From the NCBI RefSeq assembly GCF_000516985.1, contig NW_006917091.1:5266518-5330517 (forward strand): a stretch of DNA of 64,000 nt. The letters run 5' to 3'. This stretch comes from Pestalotiopsis fici W106-1 (taxonomy: Eukaryota; Ascomycota; Sordariomycetes; Amphisphaeriales; Sporocadaceae). Both the position numbers and the translations under genes were made by a program. Position 1 is the first letter of the stretch; each line of letters starts with the position of its first letter. The notes beneath the pieces were generated by a model. That model made no database searches. It had not been told where the DNA came from and was given only the letters and a program-made list of their open reading frames with translations. Shown piece by piece: positions 48,441 through 60,113 of the stretch.

Positions 48441-51131
48441 ATGCCCCCAAAGACCTCCAAGCCCAAGACCCCCCGGCAGACGAAACTCAACTTTGGCGCA
48501 GCTACCATCGGGTCCGATTCCAAGTCTTCGACCAAGAAGGCTGTCAAGAGCAATGGCAACATACTCAACTTCTTCAAGAAGATCGAGGTAGAGGAGCAGT
48601 TGTTTATGGAACAAGGCCCCGCTTACACGAATGCCCTCTCGATCGTCGAGTCAAAAACCAAAGTGAAGGAGGAGGACGACATTGACGAACTCTTTGAAGA
48701 GGCAGCGGAAGAGGATGGCGATTCTCCGTCAAGGTTCAATGAAGATCCGGGTTCATCCAAGAGGCGGAAACTGAGCCACAATGGCGTCAATGGAAACGGC
48801 GAACTTCATAATGGCCATTTGGAAGAGGAGCGAGAGGTGGTTAAAATAGAAACACTGCCCGAACCAACCAAATCAAAACCAAGCAAGAAATCACGAAAAG
48901 GCCCGTTTCTGGACGACTCGGATGACGAAGACAATGTCCCGATGCCCAGTTCTCCTTCAAGGCAAGACACGAAAGGAGAACCCCCTGATGACGTTGTACT
49001 AAACGGAGCCACGAAAGCAGACCTGCCCCCGGTGCGCCCTGAACTTCTCAGAGATGAAAGCTGCTCAGTCCGACCCTTGACTCCCGGCCTCCAACAGGAA
49101 GACTCGACGTACGAAGACTTTAAAACTATAGAAGAGATGGACGATGGCTTTGATGAGGAATTCGACAATGCAGAGGAGGGAGAGGAGTTTCGCTACATGC
49201 GCTATATGCGAGAACAAGCTCGGCTCGAGGCTGAGGAAGCAGGACTTGCTCCCGATGACGAACTCGATGATCCAGCCCCCAATGATGGCATGGTAGAGAG
49301 CTGCCCTATTTGCAACGCGAGCTTATTTGGAATAACCCCGGACCAAGCAACGACACATGTCAACGCTTGTTTAGATGGCAACCCTATGCCGGTACCGGCG
49401 CCAGCACCTGCGCATTTGAAGAAGCAACCCTCTGAAGATATACCAAACACAGTGGACGCGCCCGAGATAAGCAAACGTTTTGCAAAAGCCGCTGTGCCGA
49501 GACCTGGGCAATCCAACCCAATCAGCCTCGGTGGAGGCGAAAGCTCGAGTACAGCAAAGACAGGCTCTGCTTTTAGCAAGCTAATGTCGGGTCATGCTGA
49601 AGATTCGGCATGGGCGTCGGCTGCTGCTGCTGAAAATGCTTCTAGAGGAAAGCCCGCGTACGAACGAACCTGTCCCTTCTATAAAATCATGCCTGGTTTC
49701 TTTATATGTGTCGACGCCTTTCGCTATGGCGCTGTCAAAGGCTGCAATGCCTACTTTCTGAGTCATTTTCACAGTGATCATTACGTGGGATTGACCCGAA
49801 ACTGGTCCCACGGGCCGATATACTGCAGTAAAGTGACGGGAAGCTTGGTGAAATCGCAACTTGGGACAGCTGCCCGTTGGGTGAAAGAGATTGAGTTTGA
49901 GGAGACTGTCGAGATTCCCGGCACAGAAGGGGTGACAGTCACAATGCTGCCGGCAAACCATTGTCCTGGAAGTTCACTGTTTCTGTTTCAAAAGCCCATG
50001 GGGAAAGGTCCTTCTGCCCGGAAACAACGTATACTCCATTGTGGTGATTTTCGTGCCTGCCCAGCTCAAGTTGCCCATCCCCTACTGAAGCCAGATACCA
50101 TAGACTCAATATCTGGCAAAGCGAAACAGCAAAAGATAGACATTTGCTATCTCGACACGACATATCTCAACCCAAGGTACTCTTTTCCGCCCCAGGAAGA
50201 CGTCATCAACGCTTGCGCTGAGTTTTGCAAAACTATTTCTGGCGATCCAAACGCCGTCGACGACGCTTACGATGCGCTGAAGCGAGAGAAGGGCACAGAG
50301 TCAGTAAGCAAATTTTTCACCAAGGAGCCGTCAAAGGACGAGTCCGAGGAGAGTACCACCAATTCTCCAAGACAAAAGCATCGCCTGTTGATCATCTGTG
50401 GCACTTACTCCATTGGAAAGGAGCGCATTTGCAAAGCCATTGCCCAGGCTTTGAACACGAAAATTTTTGCGTCACCTTCCAAGATCCGGCTGTGCAAACA
50501 GCTCGGCGATCCAGAGCTCTCGGCACTCATGACGAGTGACCCACGCGAGGGCCAAGTCCACATGCAGATGCTCATGGAGATACGCGCCGAGACATTGCAA
50601 GAGTACCTCAACACGTACAAGCCGCACTTTAGCCGCATCATTGGTTTCCGGCCCTCGGGATGGAACTTTCGGAACCCGTCCAGCACGGCCAAGAGCGTCA
50701 ACGCCAACCTGAGCCCGAGCTCGGTGCCCACGACGCAGATCTTGCACGGGCCGGCGTGGCGGACGAGGTTTGGTCCCCGCGACTTTGTGGCGCAGCGGGG
50801 CAGCACCCGCGAGGCCATGTGCTTTGGTGTGCCGTACTCGGAGCACAGCAGTTTCCGCGAGTTGGCCCTCTTCACCATGTCGCTGCGCATCGAAAAGGTT
50901 GTCCCGACTGTCAATGTGGGCAGCGAGCAGAGCCGCAAGCGGATGAAGGCCTGGCTGGATCGCTGGATGAGCGAGAGGCGGCGCGGCGGTGTTGTGGGAC
51001 TACTTTTGGACGAAGAGAATGAGCCGGCTCAAGATGCTCATGGCATGGAAAAGGCCGCAGTTGGTAAGAAGGGCAAGGAAGTTGCTCTCTGGGAGGGAAA
51101 AGATGGACGCGGTGGCGGGGTCTATTGGTGA
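48441..51131 (+). CDS. pso2: DNA interstrand cross-link repair nuclease Snm1/Pso2
   Basis: A 5' exonuclease of the metallo-beta-lactamase/beta-CASP family that processes DNA interstrand cross-links in the nucleus. The single-exon protein has 896 residues. N-terminal part: RQTKLNFG (12-19) and NGNILNFF (38-45), both resembling PCNA-binding motifs. A UBZ4-type zinc finger follows near residue 287-310 (CPICNASLFG, then His and Cys in HVNAC). The metallo-beta-lactamase fold begins at CPFYKIMPGFFICVDAF, with HFHSDH at 442-447, LPANHCPGS and ILHCGDFR as metal-binding motifs; the DRMBL part has LLIICGTYSIGKERI, and the C-terminal block has VPYSEHSSFREL. The protein is longer than yeast Pso2 (661) because of an acidic, disordered region between the N-terminus and the zinc finger. 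It is convergent with lsm2. Confidence 0.95.
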   Translation: MPPKTSKPKTPRQTKLNFGAATIGSDSKSSTKKAVKSNGNILNFFKKIEVEEQLFMEQGPAYTNALSIVESKTKVKEEDDIDELFEEAAEEDGDSPSRFNEDPGSSKRRKLSHNGVNGNGELHNGHLEEEREVVKIETLPEPTKSKPSKKSRKGPFLDDSDDEDNVPMPSSPSRQDTKGEPPDDVVLNGATKADLPPVRPELLRDESCSVRPLTPGLQQEDSTYEDFKTIEEMDDGFDEEFDNAEEGEEFRYMRYMREQARLEAEEAGLAPDDELDDPAPNDGMVESCPICNASLFGITPDQATTHVNACLDGNPMPVPAPAPAHLKKQPSEDIPNTVDAPEISKRFAKAAVPRPGQSNPISLGGGESSSTAKTGSAFSKLMSGHAEDSAWASAAAAENASRGKPAYERTCPFYKIMPGFFICVDAFRYGAVKGCNAYFLSHFHSDHYVGLTRNWSHGPIYCSKVTGSLVKSQLGTAARWVKEIEFEETVEIPGTEGVTVTMLPANHCPGSSLFLFQKPMGKGPSARKQRILHCGDFRACPAQVAHPLLKPDTIDSISGKAKQQKIDICYLDTTYLNPRYSFPPQEDVINACAEFCKTISGDPNAVDDAYDALKREKGTESVSKFFTKEPSKDESEESTTNSPRQKHRLLIICGTYSIGKERICKAIAQALNTKIFASPSKIRLCKQLGDPELSALMTSDPREGQVHMQMLMEIRAETLQEYLNTYKPHFSRIIGFRPSGWNFRNPSSTAKSVNANLSPSSVPTTQILHGPAWRTRFGPRDFVAQRGSTREAMCFGVPYSEHSSFRELALFTMSLRIEKVVPTVNVGSEQSRKRMKAWLDRWMSERRRGGVVGLLLDEENEPAQDAHGMEKAAVGKKGKEVALWEGKDGRGGGVYW

Positions 51132-51481
51132 TGGATATATAACGACTGTATCACGATGTAAAATTATTGAGTCACGAAGAAATGATACAAACCACCTTGC
51201 TCACAATTGGGTATATTTCCATATTATCACTTTGTTCATGCTGGGTATGAAGCAGCTCAATGCTTCCTGATCCGGATCTTAGTCGGCAGACGTCCATATA
51301 ACGGTCCAGGGCCTGGTCAGCCTTGATTCCAATGTCTAGATCCCTACTGACGTTCACTTTGTTCGTTTCGGCAACAGTCTCATCATCGCATAAGTATGAT
51401 CTCTTTAGCCGGAATCAATAGCACTCGTCTTTTTCTCATGAACCCAAAGCCCGCAGTCTTTCCAAAGCCAAAAACACTTCC
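51132..51481. other. Intergenic between convergent snm1 and lsm2
   Basis: 350 bp of 3' flank. Nothing else seen. Confidence 0.6.
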
Positions 51482-52710
51482 TCACTTGGCCTTTTGTGCC
51501 TGGTTTGCTGCTTCTGCAATCGTGATAGTCAGCAATCTCCATTCATGATGAGACCTTTGTATTTCCATTGCCAAAAGAAGGAAAGGGGACAAGTAAAAAA
51601 GTCAAGACTTACCTCTCCTCGTGGCATCCTCCAGTAACGTTACATCCACAGCGTTATGGGGGAGGTGCACATATCTGACGACGGAGCCGCGGATAAAGAC
51701 ATTCTTGACGGAGCTCTAGAGACGGAGGAAAAGGAACGATGGGTTAGTTTCAATTTTTCTTCCTCGCAAGAGACGTAGAGCAAGAGGAGATGCGGTGGTG
51801 CAAAAGAAAGAGAGAGAGAGAAAGAGAAGAGAGAGAGAGAAAAAGGGGGCACATACCAGGTGAGGATACTTGATCTCATCCACGACACTAATCTCGTCGA
51901 GCTTAATGTTGAGGTACTGATCGACGCTCTTGAGGGTTCCGCGGATCTGAATATCGTTCTTGAGTTCGACCGTCACCTCATTGTCAATGAGGGTCTTGAA
52001 GAAGCTGTTTATCTCTTCATGTCAGCCTCTTCCCCCAAAGTCGCATGTCTTTTCTCTGTATTTCATTCTGCATCTCAAGGTTTGGCAGGGCAGTTTCCTC
52101 TCCATTGTTAGATTTCCCCCCCTCCGCTTTCCATGCCCCTAAATTCGTCATGCCTCTCGGTCCAACGATAGTCCATCTCACTTGGGCGGTCACAAGGACA
52201 CCATGTGCTCTTTCCAACCCACGACCCGCACGTGCAATACGGCTTTTCGCATACGGCCGTGGATAACAGAACGCTATAAGCCGTCCATAGTGCATCCGTG
52301 ATGCCTATGCAGACGTTCAGCCCATGCAGAGAAGGAAGATGGCTGATCATGGCAAGTTCCGTACGGCCTTCTTCCCCCCCGTTTGCGCACAGCGGGGAGG
52401 TCGATTCGTCACCTCGGATTAGGCTCTGCTCAAACGCCAATCCCCATACCCATCATCACTGAATTCCTTTCTTGACCCCCCTCTGGCCGCCCCGGCAAAA
52501 GGTCCGTAGCTGCTTGGGCGTCTTCATGATGCGCGACGGGAGCTCGGTGGCGTACTGAACTCGGCAACTCCACCAGACTATCTGTCCAGCCACGCAGAGC
52601 CTCCTCGAAAAGACCCAGGACTTTGCCCCATTACGTTTCTCTTGTGCAGATCTGCTCGAAACCTCCCCCAAATGTGTAATGAGAGTAATTACATACCTGA
52701 AGAAAAGCAT
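51482..52710 (-). CDS. lsm2: U6 snRNA-associated Sm-like protein LSm2
   Basis: A subunit of the LSm2-8 ring on U6 snRNA (splicing) and of LSm1-7 (mRNA decay). Exons are 52710..52697, 52004..51857, 51715..51613 and 51513..51482 (98 residues). The first exon is only 14 nt (MLFF plus two bases) and the first intron is 692 nt. Joined, it gives the invariant start MLFFSFFKTLIDNEVTVELK. The Sm1 motif follows, with NDIQIRGTLKSVDQYLNIKL, and the Sm2 motif is SSVKNVFIRGSVVRYVHLP; the tail ends NQAQKAK. Length and sequence fit the family closely. Intron 2 has a long CT-rich tract on the coding strand (51801-51845). A 12-bp palindrome GGTCACGTGACC lies 133 bp upstream of the ATG. Confidence 0.95.
51801..51845 (-). 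repeat. CT-rich simple repeat inside lsm2 intron 2
   Basis: On the coding strand this is a long pyrimidine tract (CT and CTTT units), lying within the 141-nt intron between exons 2 and 3. It may help splicing or simply be a microsatellite. Confidence 0.8.
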
Positions 52711-53978
52711 CTTGTCTTTTTCTGGCGGTTTAAGAAGTGTCGGGAAATTTGACGTGACTTCAAAGGTGCTGCTAGTAATTGGGTAAGAGCTGGTACATGA
52801 TGGGGCGCACTGGATTATTTGGGTGTGGTCCGCGCCTGAGTGGGTCACGTGACCAAAGTACAATGGCTGGCTTTAACCCCCAAGGTCGATACTTGACTGG
52901 TCTGAGAGCTGTCATTTGTTGCTTCCAATCGACAAGATGTCTGCCTTTGTCAAATGGCGTAGTGAGGTAGATAGTACAGAATTGAAGAGATTACAAGCCC
53001 TTCATGCATCAAAAATCAAAGACTTGTGAATGTCACTAACCGCAGAGAGAGCCTCTACATCAACTTCTAAATTCTATATTTACGTAAGCACCCTCACAGT
53101 CAAGGCCACTACTTGTCACGGGGCAATGTCAATCATAATATGCTTCTTGGTAAAATAAAGAGTAGAGGAGTGTATGTATTCTGTGGCGACTACTGCTTAA
53201 ATCCCATCCGGCGTCGGCCACCAGCAGAAGAGTCCTTTTCTCTTCTCTTCCAATACTAATCCAACCGAATGAAGCTGATCTCCTTCATATTTCTTTTCCA
53301 ATCTGAGGCTATAGACTGTTTTTTTGAGGTTTTCTGTACTGTTCTTTTTTGTGTGTTTTCGTGGGGGATATCATAAACTCTTTGACTTTCATGCGCAACG
53401 CAACTGGTGACCGGACCTGCGCGCAACGGAAAAACATGGCCATTCAAATCCTCCTTCTGTCCTCCTCAACATAGTCAACACGAATAGAAAGCAAACAATT
53501 GCCAGAGAGAAATGGCAAATGGGTGGGGTATCCTTCCATTGTCTCGTTCATTCCATGCAGTCTTTCCTGTCCGATATGTAAGCTCCCCCAGGACCAATTC
53601 CACCTATCAAGAGCTATGCCGTAAAATGCAGCCGCAATTACAGAGAATGAGACAAGTATCGCGTGGGCGATGTTGCAAACTTTAGGGAAGTCGTGAAAAG
53701 AAAAACGAGTGACCTGGTGCCCCCCAAATGATGTTTGTGATGCTACAACATATATCGAGAACATGACATTGTGCTCCTGACATTGTTGACGCTAAAGAAG
53801 AAGAAAGGCAATAAAAACAACGCTTCGCTCATGCCACCACTGGTCGTTCGTTGGCACCTGCGGTTATAAACAGAATGCGCAAAGTCCAGATTGCGAAAAA
53901 AAGGTATAGTAAGTGAATCTTCGTAACTCGTAGCATCGGACAAATGAGAAGAATGGTCATAGCCATGCCAAAGGCACT
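52711..53978. other. Intergenic between lsm2 and hapB
   Basis: 1.3 kb holding the lsm2 promoter and the 3' flank of hapB. No gene seen. Confidence 0.55.
52843..52854. promoter_or_regulatory. Palindrome GGTCACGTGACC in the lsm2 promoter
   Basis: A perfect 12-bp inverted repeat centred on an E-box core CACGTG, 133 bp upstream of the lsm2 start. TCACGTGA is the kind of site bound by Cbf1-like bHLH factors in fungi. Binding is inferred only. Confidence 0.55.
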
Positions 53979-54923
53979 TTAGTTGTCGCCTTCGGCATCT
54001 TCATCGTCGTCGTCGTCGGGAGTTTCCTCTAGTCTCGCTTTCTTGCTTGAAGCAGTTGATCCTGATTCTGATTTCCGCTTGGTACCAGTCTTGGCAGGCG
54101 GCGAAGACGAATCCTCTTCCTTCTCATCGGAGCCCTTGTTCTTCTCAATCTCAGCGACCTCGTCAGCGGTCAGGAAACGACCACCAGGACCGCGCGGCCG
54201 GCGCATAGCATGGTTGTGTCGCGATTCGTGTAGGTATGGCTTCCGACCCTTGCTAGTCAGGCGCAATGCTTCTTCCAGACGTTGACGAGCAACTCTGCGC
54301 TTCAAGATGCGGTGGAATTGTTTCGCGTTGACGTAGAGGGGCGACTCCTCGGCACCGGCGGGCATCTCTGGTGATTGTGGCTGCGGGAGAGATTGCGCCG
54401 CGGGCATTGGCGGTGGTACTGCTGAAGGTCGACCATGATTCAACATCGAGGCATTTGGTACACCGGGACTCGTGACTTGGCTCAGCCGGCGGGCTGGCAT
54501 CTGGTTCATTTGTTGCGGGGATCGTGGGCCGTGTGCATCCTTCTTCGCATTGACACCGGTGCCGAGTCGCGGCGAGCTCTGCGTGAGGCTAGGATCCGAA
54601 GACATGTAGTTGCCATACGGCGTGCCACCGGCGGCAGCAGCAGTTGCGGCCATGGCGGCGGCCTGGATTCCAGGGACGCCATAGTGCATGCCCTGCTGGG
54701 GGACGCTGTACTGCGTGGAGTACATGTTGTGTCCTTGGTTTGCTGAAGCTGGTTGGTGAGAAGAAGCTAGAATGGGAGAGGTCTGGACACCGTGCTGATG
54801 TATGCTGTGGCTTGTGGGCGATGTGATGGTATTGCCAGTATTCGAATTCGTGTAACCTGATTGGATGTGTCCCTGCGAGTGCGCCGATTGTGGTGGTTGC
54901 TGGTATTGGGCGTAGTCCATCAT
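53979..54923 (-). CDS. hapB: CCAAT-binding complex subunit HapB (NF-YA/HAP2)
   Basis: The sequence-specific subunit of the nuclear CCAAT-binding complex (with HapC and HapE), which regulates respiration, iron and redox genes. A single-exon model gives 314 residues from [12 protein letters not shown]; two Met codons are adjacent. The first 190 residues are Gln/Ser/Pro-rich and disordered. The NF-YA core spans about 193-253: [17 protein letters not shown] is the subunit-interaction helix and [19 protein letters not shown] the DNA-binding helix and GxGG loop. After that come [15 protein letters not shown], conserved in filamentous fungi, a basic GTKRKSES nuclear-signal-like segment and a very acidic end ([12 protein letters not shown]). 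An inverted CCAAT pair lies about 300 bp upstream. Confidence 0.95.
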   Translation of the reverse strand: MMDYAQYQQPPQSAHSQGHIQSGYTNSNTGNTITSPTSHSIHQHGVQTSPILASSHQPASANQGHNMYSTQYSVPQQGMHYGVPGIQAAAMAATAAAAGGTPYGNYMSSDPSLTQSSPRLGTGVNAKKDAHGPRSPQQMNQMPARRLSQVTSPGVPNASMLNHGRPSAVPPPMPAAQSLPQPQSPEMPAGAEESPLYVNAKQFHRILKRRVARQRLEEALRLTSKGRKPYLHESRHNHAMRRPRGPGGRFLTADEVAEIEKNKGSDEKEEDSSSPPAKTGTKRKSESGSTASSKKARLEETPDDDDDEDAEGDN

Positions 54924-55219
54924 ATCGGGGACAGGCTACGGCGGGGAGGCGGGGTTCAGTGTAGTAGTACCCAAGCTCTATGTCTCTTGTCTTGTAGTAC
55001 AAGCTAGAGGCGCTGAGCGGGGACGGGTTGCAGTTTCGGCGACGATGGAGAAAAAAAATTGGAACAAACAGGAATTGTCTTGTTGAAACCCGCTCGTTTC
55101 TTTGACGTCGTTAGAACAGGATGATAAATGGCCCAGAGGCTGATCGCGGTTGGGCACACGCGTTGGGACGAGGTTTCGTCACTTAGGTAGCGGCGAAGTC
55201 AAGTAGGCTGGATGTGCAG

Positions 55220-55231
55220 CCAATCTATTGG
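55220..55231. promoter_or_regulatory. Inverted pair of CCAAT boxes upstream of hapB
   Basis: CCAAT on the plus strand and, two bases later, ATTGG (CCAAT on the minus strand), about 300 bp upstream of the hapB ATG. In Aspergillus nidulans the complex is known to repress hapB through its own CCAAT site, so autoregulation here is plausible. Confidence 0.55.
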
Positions 55232-57438
55232 ATATGCGTGGATGAGCTGGCAGTTGTTCTGGTGGTAGGTGCACAGCGCAAGCGGTCGCACAACGGCATA
55301 TGCGAGCAGATGTAATTATAAGCCCAAGGGAGCTCAATGTGGCTCAGTCTTTGCTGGACTGGGCGTTCGAGAAACGGTTGAATCTGCAAAGTACCACGTG
55401 AACGAAACGCGACGACGAAGCTTCTCTCAGCTTGCAGACGCGCCGTTTAGATGGAGATTTTTGACGCGAGACGAATAATCTGGCGGAACAGCTTGGTTCG
55501 ATTGCTCCCCAAGGAATTGTTTTAACGGGCTGTGTGAATGTGGAGATCTATCCAACCAAAGACATTAGAACCTCTGGATTAAGTATAAAGAAAAATAAAA
55601 TAAAATAAAGGCTCGGGGATTGCTGGGAGGGGGGGTGAGACGGGAGTGGGCAACGGTCCATGCTCGCGTCCTTGAGCCACCACTTGATGCGCTGGCATGC
55701 ATGACGGAATATGCACGAGCAAGGCCCCACCTGGCCGACCAGCTCACAGCGTCAAGTCATCCAACTTCGAAGCCAGCCGGTGGCGGCGCAAGACAGGATA
55801 GGACAGGCAAGGCAAGGCAAAGGCAAGGCAGGTATGCCCAGCGCATCGAGACCATCTTTAGTGGTTGAGTGAGTGACGCTCACTGCGATTGCGCCCAGAG
55901 GCCCTGGATGCGATCATCATCTTTGGTGCATACGTAGAGCCCAAAAGACTGTCCTGACAGCCTGGGTTTGCGCCGTTGTTGCGCAGAGCCTCGCCCAGCG
56001 GACGACTCGGTCGCGCATGCGACTTGATGGACCGACGCATGGGGGTACTATTACTTGGGACGACTAGTGTGGAAACTATGCCACCACGAAAGCGAAAATG
56101 TGTGTGCTAGACAGCTGTAGCAATGGGGAAGGGCCGAGGACAGACGGCACCGCCAAGATGGTGTTGCCAGCAGACAAATGTTTGCAAACTATGCGAGGGT
56201 ACATCCGATTGTCACAGCCGCCCTAGGGTATAAGAGGCAATCGGAATACATATGGAGGGAAAATGCCGATGGAGGGCGAATGTATCGTTGCAGATGGGAG
56301 AACGGGGTAGCCGGTATCTTGCAAAAAGAGCAGCAAAAGAAAGAGGAATGCATACCTTGTCAAAGACCCAAGCTCTTGGGTTGAAGTGATGTTCAGAAAG
56401 TGTGCACACCTAGCCAGACTGGCGGAATAATGATATCTGGGGTTCGCACGTGTCAGCAAAGAGCGTCTTACTAGTCTCTTGGTGAGGAGACGAAAAGTGC
56501 GTGGCGGCACACGACGAGTTGCAAATTGCCTCGGCGGTGCCATGCAGTGTGAAGCACATGGAGTACCAGTGTCGCTGAGACAGTAGCACGCATAGGTCAA
56601 GTGTGAAGGCGGTCTTTATAGAAATGCGACCGAGTGGTGGCAGTCTTGGAAGGATGAGGCAGTCGGGGCAAGTGACGAGAATCGTGGAAACTTTTGCAAC
56701 TTACAAAATATATCAAAGCTCAATTGCGCAAGCAGGAATGTTGTTTACTAGATGTCCGCAGGTAGATCTTGTCACCTGACGAGCATTTGGAGCCAATGGC
56801 GACTATGAAATACGTATTGGCAACAGTGATAGGCCTTTCGAAGTCTATTGACGATATTGTCGGATATTGAAAGGGCGTAGGTGGGCGCTGATTTGCTATT
56901 GGGGGGAGGATCGTGCTTTGCTGCTGGTCTGTCCGTTTTGCGATCTTTGTCTGAGTGGCTGGATTGTCTCGGGAGGACCCTCAGCAGAAACGTCCGGGGT
57001 AGAGCTTTCTTCTGCTACACCAGTGAAGGGCCAAAGAGACAAAGGCGGGCAATTGAGCGCAATGTTGTGCACCGTGTCGCAATGACAGAGTTTGCAAAGG
57101 AATTGTGCTGCGATGCACTGGGTGTCGCGGGAACAGCAGTAATACGCGTAGGCCAAAAAAAAAGCGACGCGATTATAGATCTCTGCTTACAAGTTTGGCA
57201 ACGACCTCTCTCTCTTTGAGGATAGGACGGACTGCCCAACAAGCTTTTGTCAGGGTTCAAAGCGAATCCCTTGACCCTGAGGTAGTAGTAGGAGTCTATT
57301 ACAGTTGAAAGGTCGACAGATTAAGGTTGACTGGCTGGCTGGCCGGTACCTTCGCGCGTGCCTGATCCCAAGACGTGGGAGTCGAATCAGGATGCAGAAC
57401 GAAGGGCTGGAATAGTCGGAGGCGCGTCCCAGTAAGCA

Positions 57439-57454
57439 GCGTGCGTGCGTGCGT
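57439..57454. repeat. Tetranucleotide repeat (GCGT)4
   Basis: Four perfect units followed by GCG in the gap upstream of hapB. Confidence 0.85.
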
Positions 57455-60093
57455 GCGGAGCGGGTAGATAACAAAAAACCTGCCAAACACACAGAGATAA
57501 TCGGTAGGGAGATTTAATTTTTTAGTTGAACGGACGGACGGGAGAGCGACCAGTGAGGGAGCTTTCTCGACGTCTGATTTGACGGGTCAAGGGCAGAGTC
57601 AAGATAGTGGTAAGAGGGAGCTTGTTTCAGAGTCGCGATGGAATATGATTTGTTTAAACTCTCTTCGACTTTCAATTGGGGAAGTGCCTCGCGCGAGAGG
57701 ACGAGTGTGATTTGCCAGTTCCTAGGGACAAGCGCAAGGAGGCGGGCAGCTTTTTTTTTTCTTTGGGAAAAACGACAATTGATTCGAGGGCTCCTGGGTC
57801 GACAGGTGGACCGAGAGGGGGAAATGAAGAATGATTGGTGAAAAAACGGTAGAAGCGAGTCAAAGGCGACGAAGGAGGAGAGAGCTTTTAATGGGGCAAC
57901 GCCAGTGACTAATCAGAGACTCGGGCCCCGACAAAAGATGTGGGCGTTGGGTGGGTCGACTCTTTCCCAATTCTTTTTTTCTTTTCAGGGTTCCGGGTCC
58001 TGATGGTCCTAGTGTAGAAGGGACCTACGATACCGGGCCCGGCTCTTCCTTGGTGTGGTTTATCAAAGTGCTAGCAGCAGGTTTAGTACTTGGGTTGGGG
58101 GCATTGCAAAAGTCTAGAGCCTTTTTTTTCCCTTTCTTTCTGTCACTGAACAATACGTGAACGCCGTGGCGGCTGCAGGTAGCGGTAAAGAGAAAGTCAA
58201 TGGACCAGGAGTGGCTATTGATAGATGCATTGCACCATGGTATCATATCAAAGTGTGCATAATTAACAACTACTATCACATACCGAGCGACAGCTTGCCG
58301 CTGTAATGGGCACTAGGCCTGAATGTCTGGGAGGGTGTGAAGCTTCATCCATAGTGCACAGTAGTGATTGACAGGTCCCCAAAACTACCATGGGTACCTA
58401 CATGAATGAGCCAGCAAGATATATGATGACACTGCTTTGGTACGGATAGAAACTGATGCAACCTATTTCCTGTCGACGTGTATTGATATAAGAACCGAGA
58501 GGATTAACAAAGGCATACACAAATTCAATGAGTCAATTCAACAAATTGCCCCAGATTGGAAAACTGGTCGGATTTTTCCCTCTCAATCATCGTCTTTTTT
58601 TTCGTGCTACTCCACACAACCTCTGTTTTGCAAATGATGACTGTACAGAAGTGGATGGTTTGCTGATCCTCGGCGACCGGGATGCTCGCTGCGTGTACCC
58701 ATCCCCAGCCTTGCCGCTGAAGTACAGCCTACAGCCTACAGAGTACGTTTGGGAATACACAATGCTATGTGGGTGGGAGAATGAAGATTGAGAGAGAACT
58801 TTTTCAGGTAGTCGAGTGTACGTACGGATGGTAGCTACCGATGCACCCATTCAATGTTGTTGTTAGTAGAATACCCGGCAGCAAGAAGCTCACGTCTGGC
58901 GCCACGGGAAATTGGGCTGGGCAGAATAGAGGAGGTGGGCAGTCAGCACTGTAATAAGTATGTGCCTTTTATTTTTTGCTTTTTCCATCAAGTTGTCTTT
59001 TTCACCCTTCTTACCTACATGGAAGCATTGGCGTAATGAACTCTAGACGACAGGCACAACCTTGACTCTGATGAAGCAGCAACAGCAACAGGATGACCGC
59101 CCACGTTCCGAAAGGAGGGATGCGGAGGGGGCACCACCTTTGTCGTGCAGCATCCCAACCGAGAATGTACTACTATGGTAGTGTACACTGTACAGGCAGG
59201 CATCCTTCGCTTTTCTCACAATTCCGTTCCCCGCGGCGCGCGACCCTGCCCAGCTCAGCGCTGGACCGACTATTTCGTAATGCGTTCCAACTATTATCCT
59301 TCCACTTGACAATGAAAGTCCTTCCTCGACGCTCGCTTCGTTCCACGTGTACAAAGTAGCTCTGGCCATCTCATGACATTCAAGGTCTGATACTGCCCAA
59401 TGTAGCCCAGGCAAGCAGGCAGACAGACACACAGACAGACACTTGGAGAGCACAAGTGTGCAGTTGTGTTCTGTGTACTGTTAATGCAAGCCAACGCTGA
59501 AACCCAGCAGCTTTTGAAGCGGCATGCAGAGACAGGATGTGCTTGACAAGGGTCAAGTTATTCAAGTTGTATCTTTCCACCCATCTATGCGCGACACGGT
59601 ACCTATTTACAGGCCACAGCTCGGCTGGCTCACCAGTACTTTTGGCGCCGCTCAGCTTCTTCCTTGAGAAGGGTGCCCCGGGGGGTTTTCGACGGGCGGG
59701 GTTTTCTCGCTAACTATGGCTTGGTTCTCGCAGCCTGGTGCTGGTTTCCAGCCGGGAAATGCAACATTGGAAATTCTTCACATTTGCTCAGGTGGTTCCG
59801 TGGTCCTTCTTCACCTTGCCTTGGGAACTCCGCATCTTGGGTGAGTGAACGGCAGGACCAGGGTCCGGGAAGGCATATTTTGGATGTGGTCACAATTCAC
59901 ACTTTGCAATATCCAGACTTCCTGCGCGTGTTCGATATATTCTCCAAGGATCTACTGTCGACCGAGCGTTTGCCGTTTTTATTAATAATTCCGAGTTTGA
60001 TGATATGCGACACACCGTCGCCCAGGAGTTCTTCGGCATCTCTGTCACAAGGACCATTTTCTCCCGTACCCCAGCCATCGTGTTAGTAAGTCA

Positions 60094-60113
60094 GTCCGTC
60101 CGTCCGTCCGTCC
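60094..60113. repeat. Tetranucleotide repeat (GTCC)5
   Basis: Five perfect units in the gene-free stretch between hapB and the oxidoreductase. Confidence 0.85.

Noticed and set aside
52317..52459. Box C-like GTGATGA and box D-like CTGA in the lsm2 intron
   Set aside because: They are about 140 nt apart and lack a closing terminal stem, so a C/D snoRNA is not supported.
59664..60086. 140-codon frame in the gap upstream of the oxidoreductase
   Set aside because: No recognisable motif, mixed composition, and no splice partners; treated as chance.
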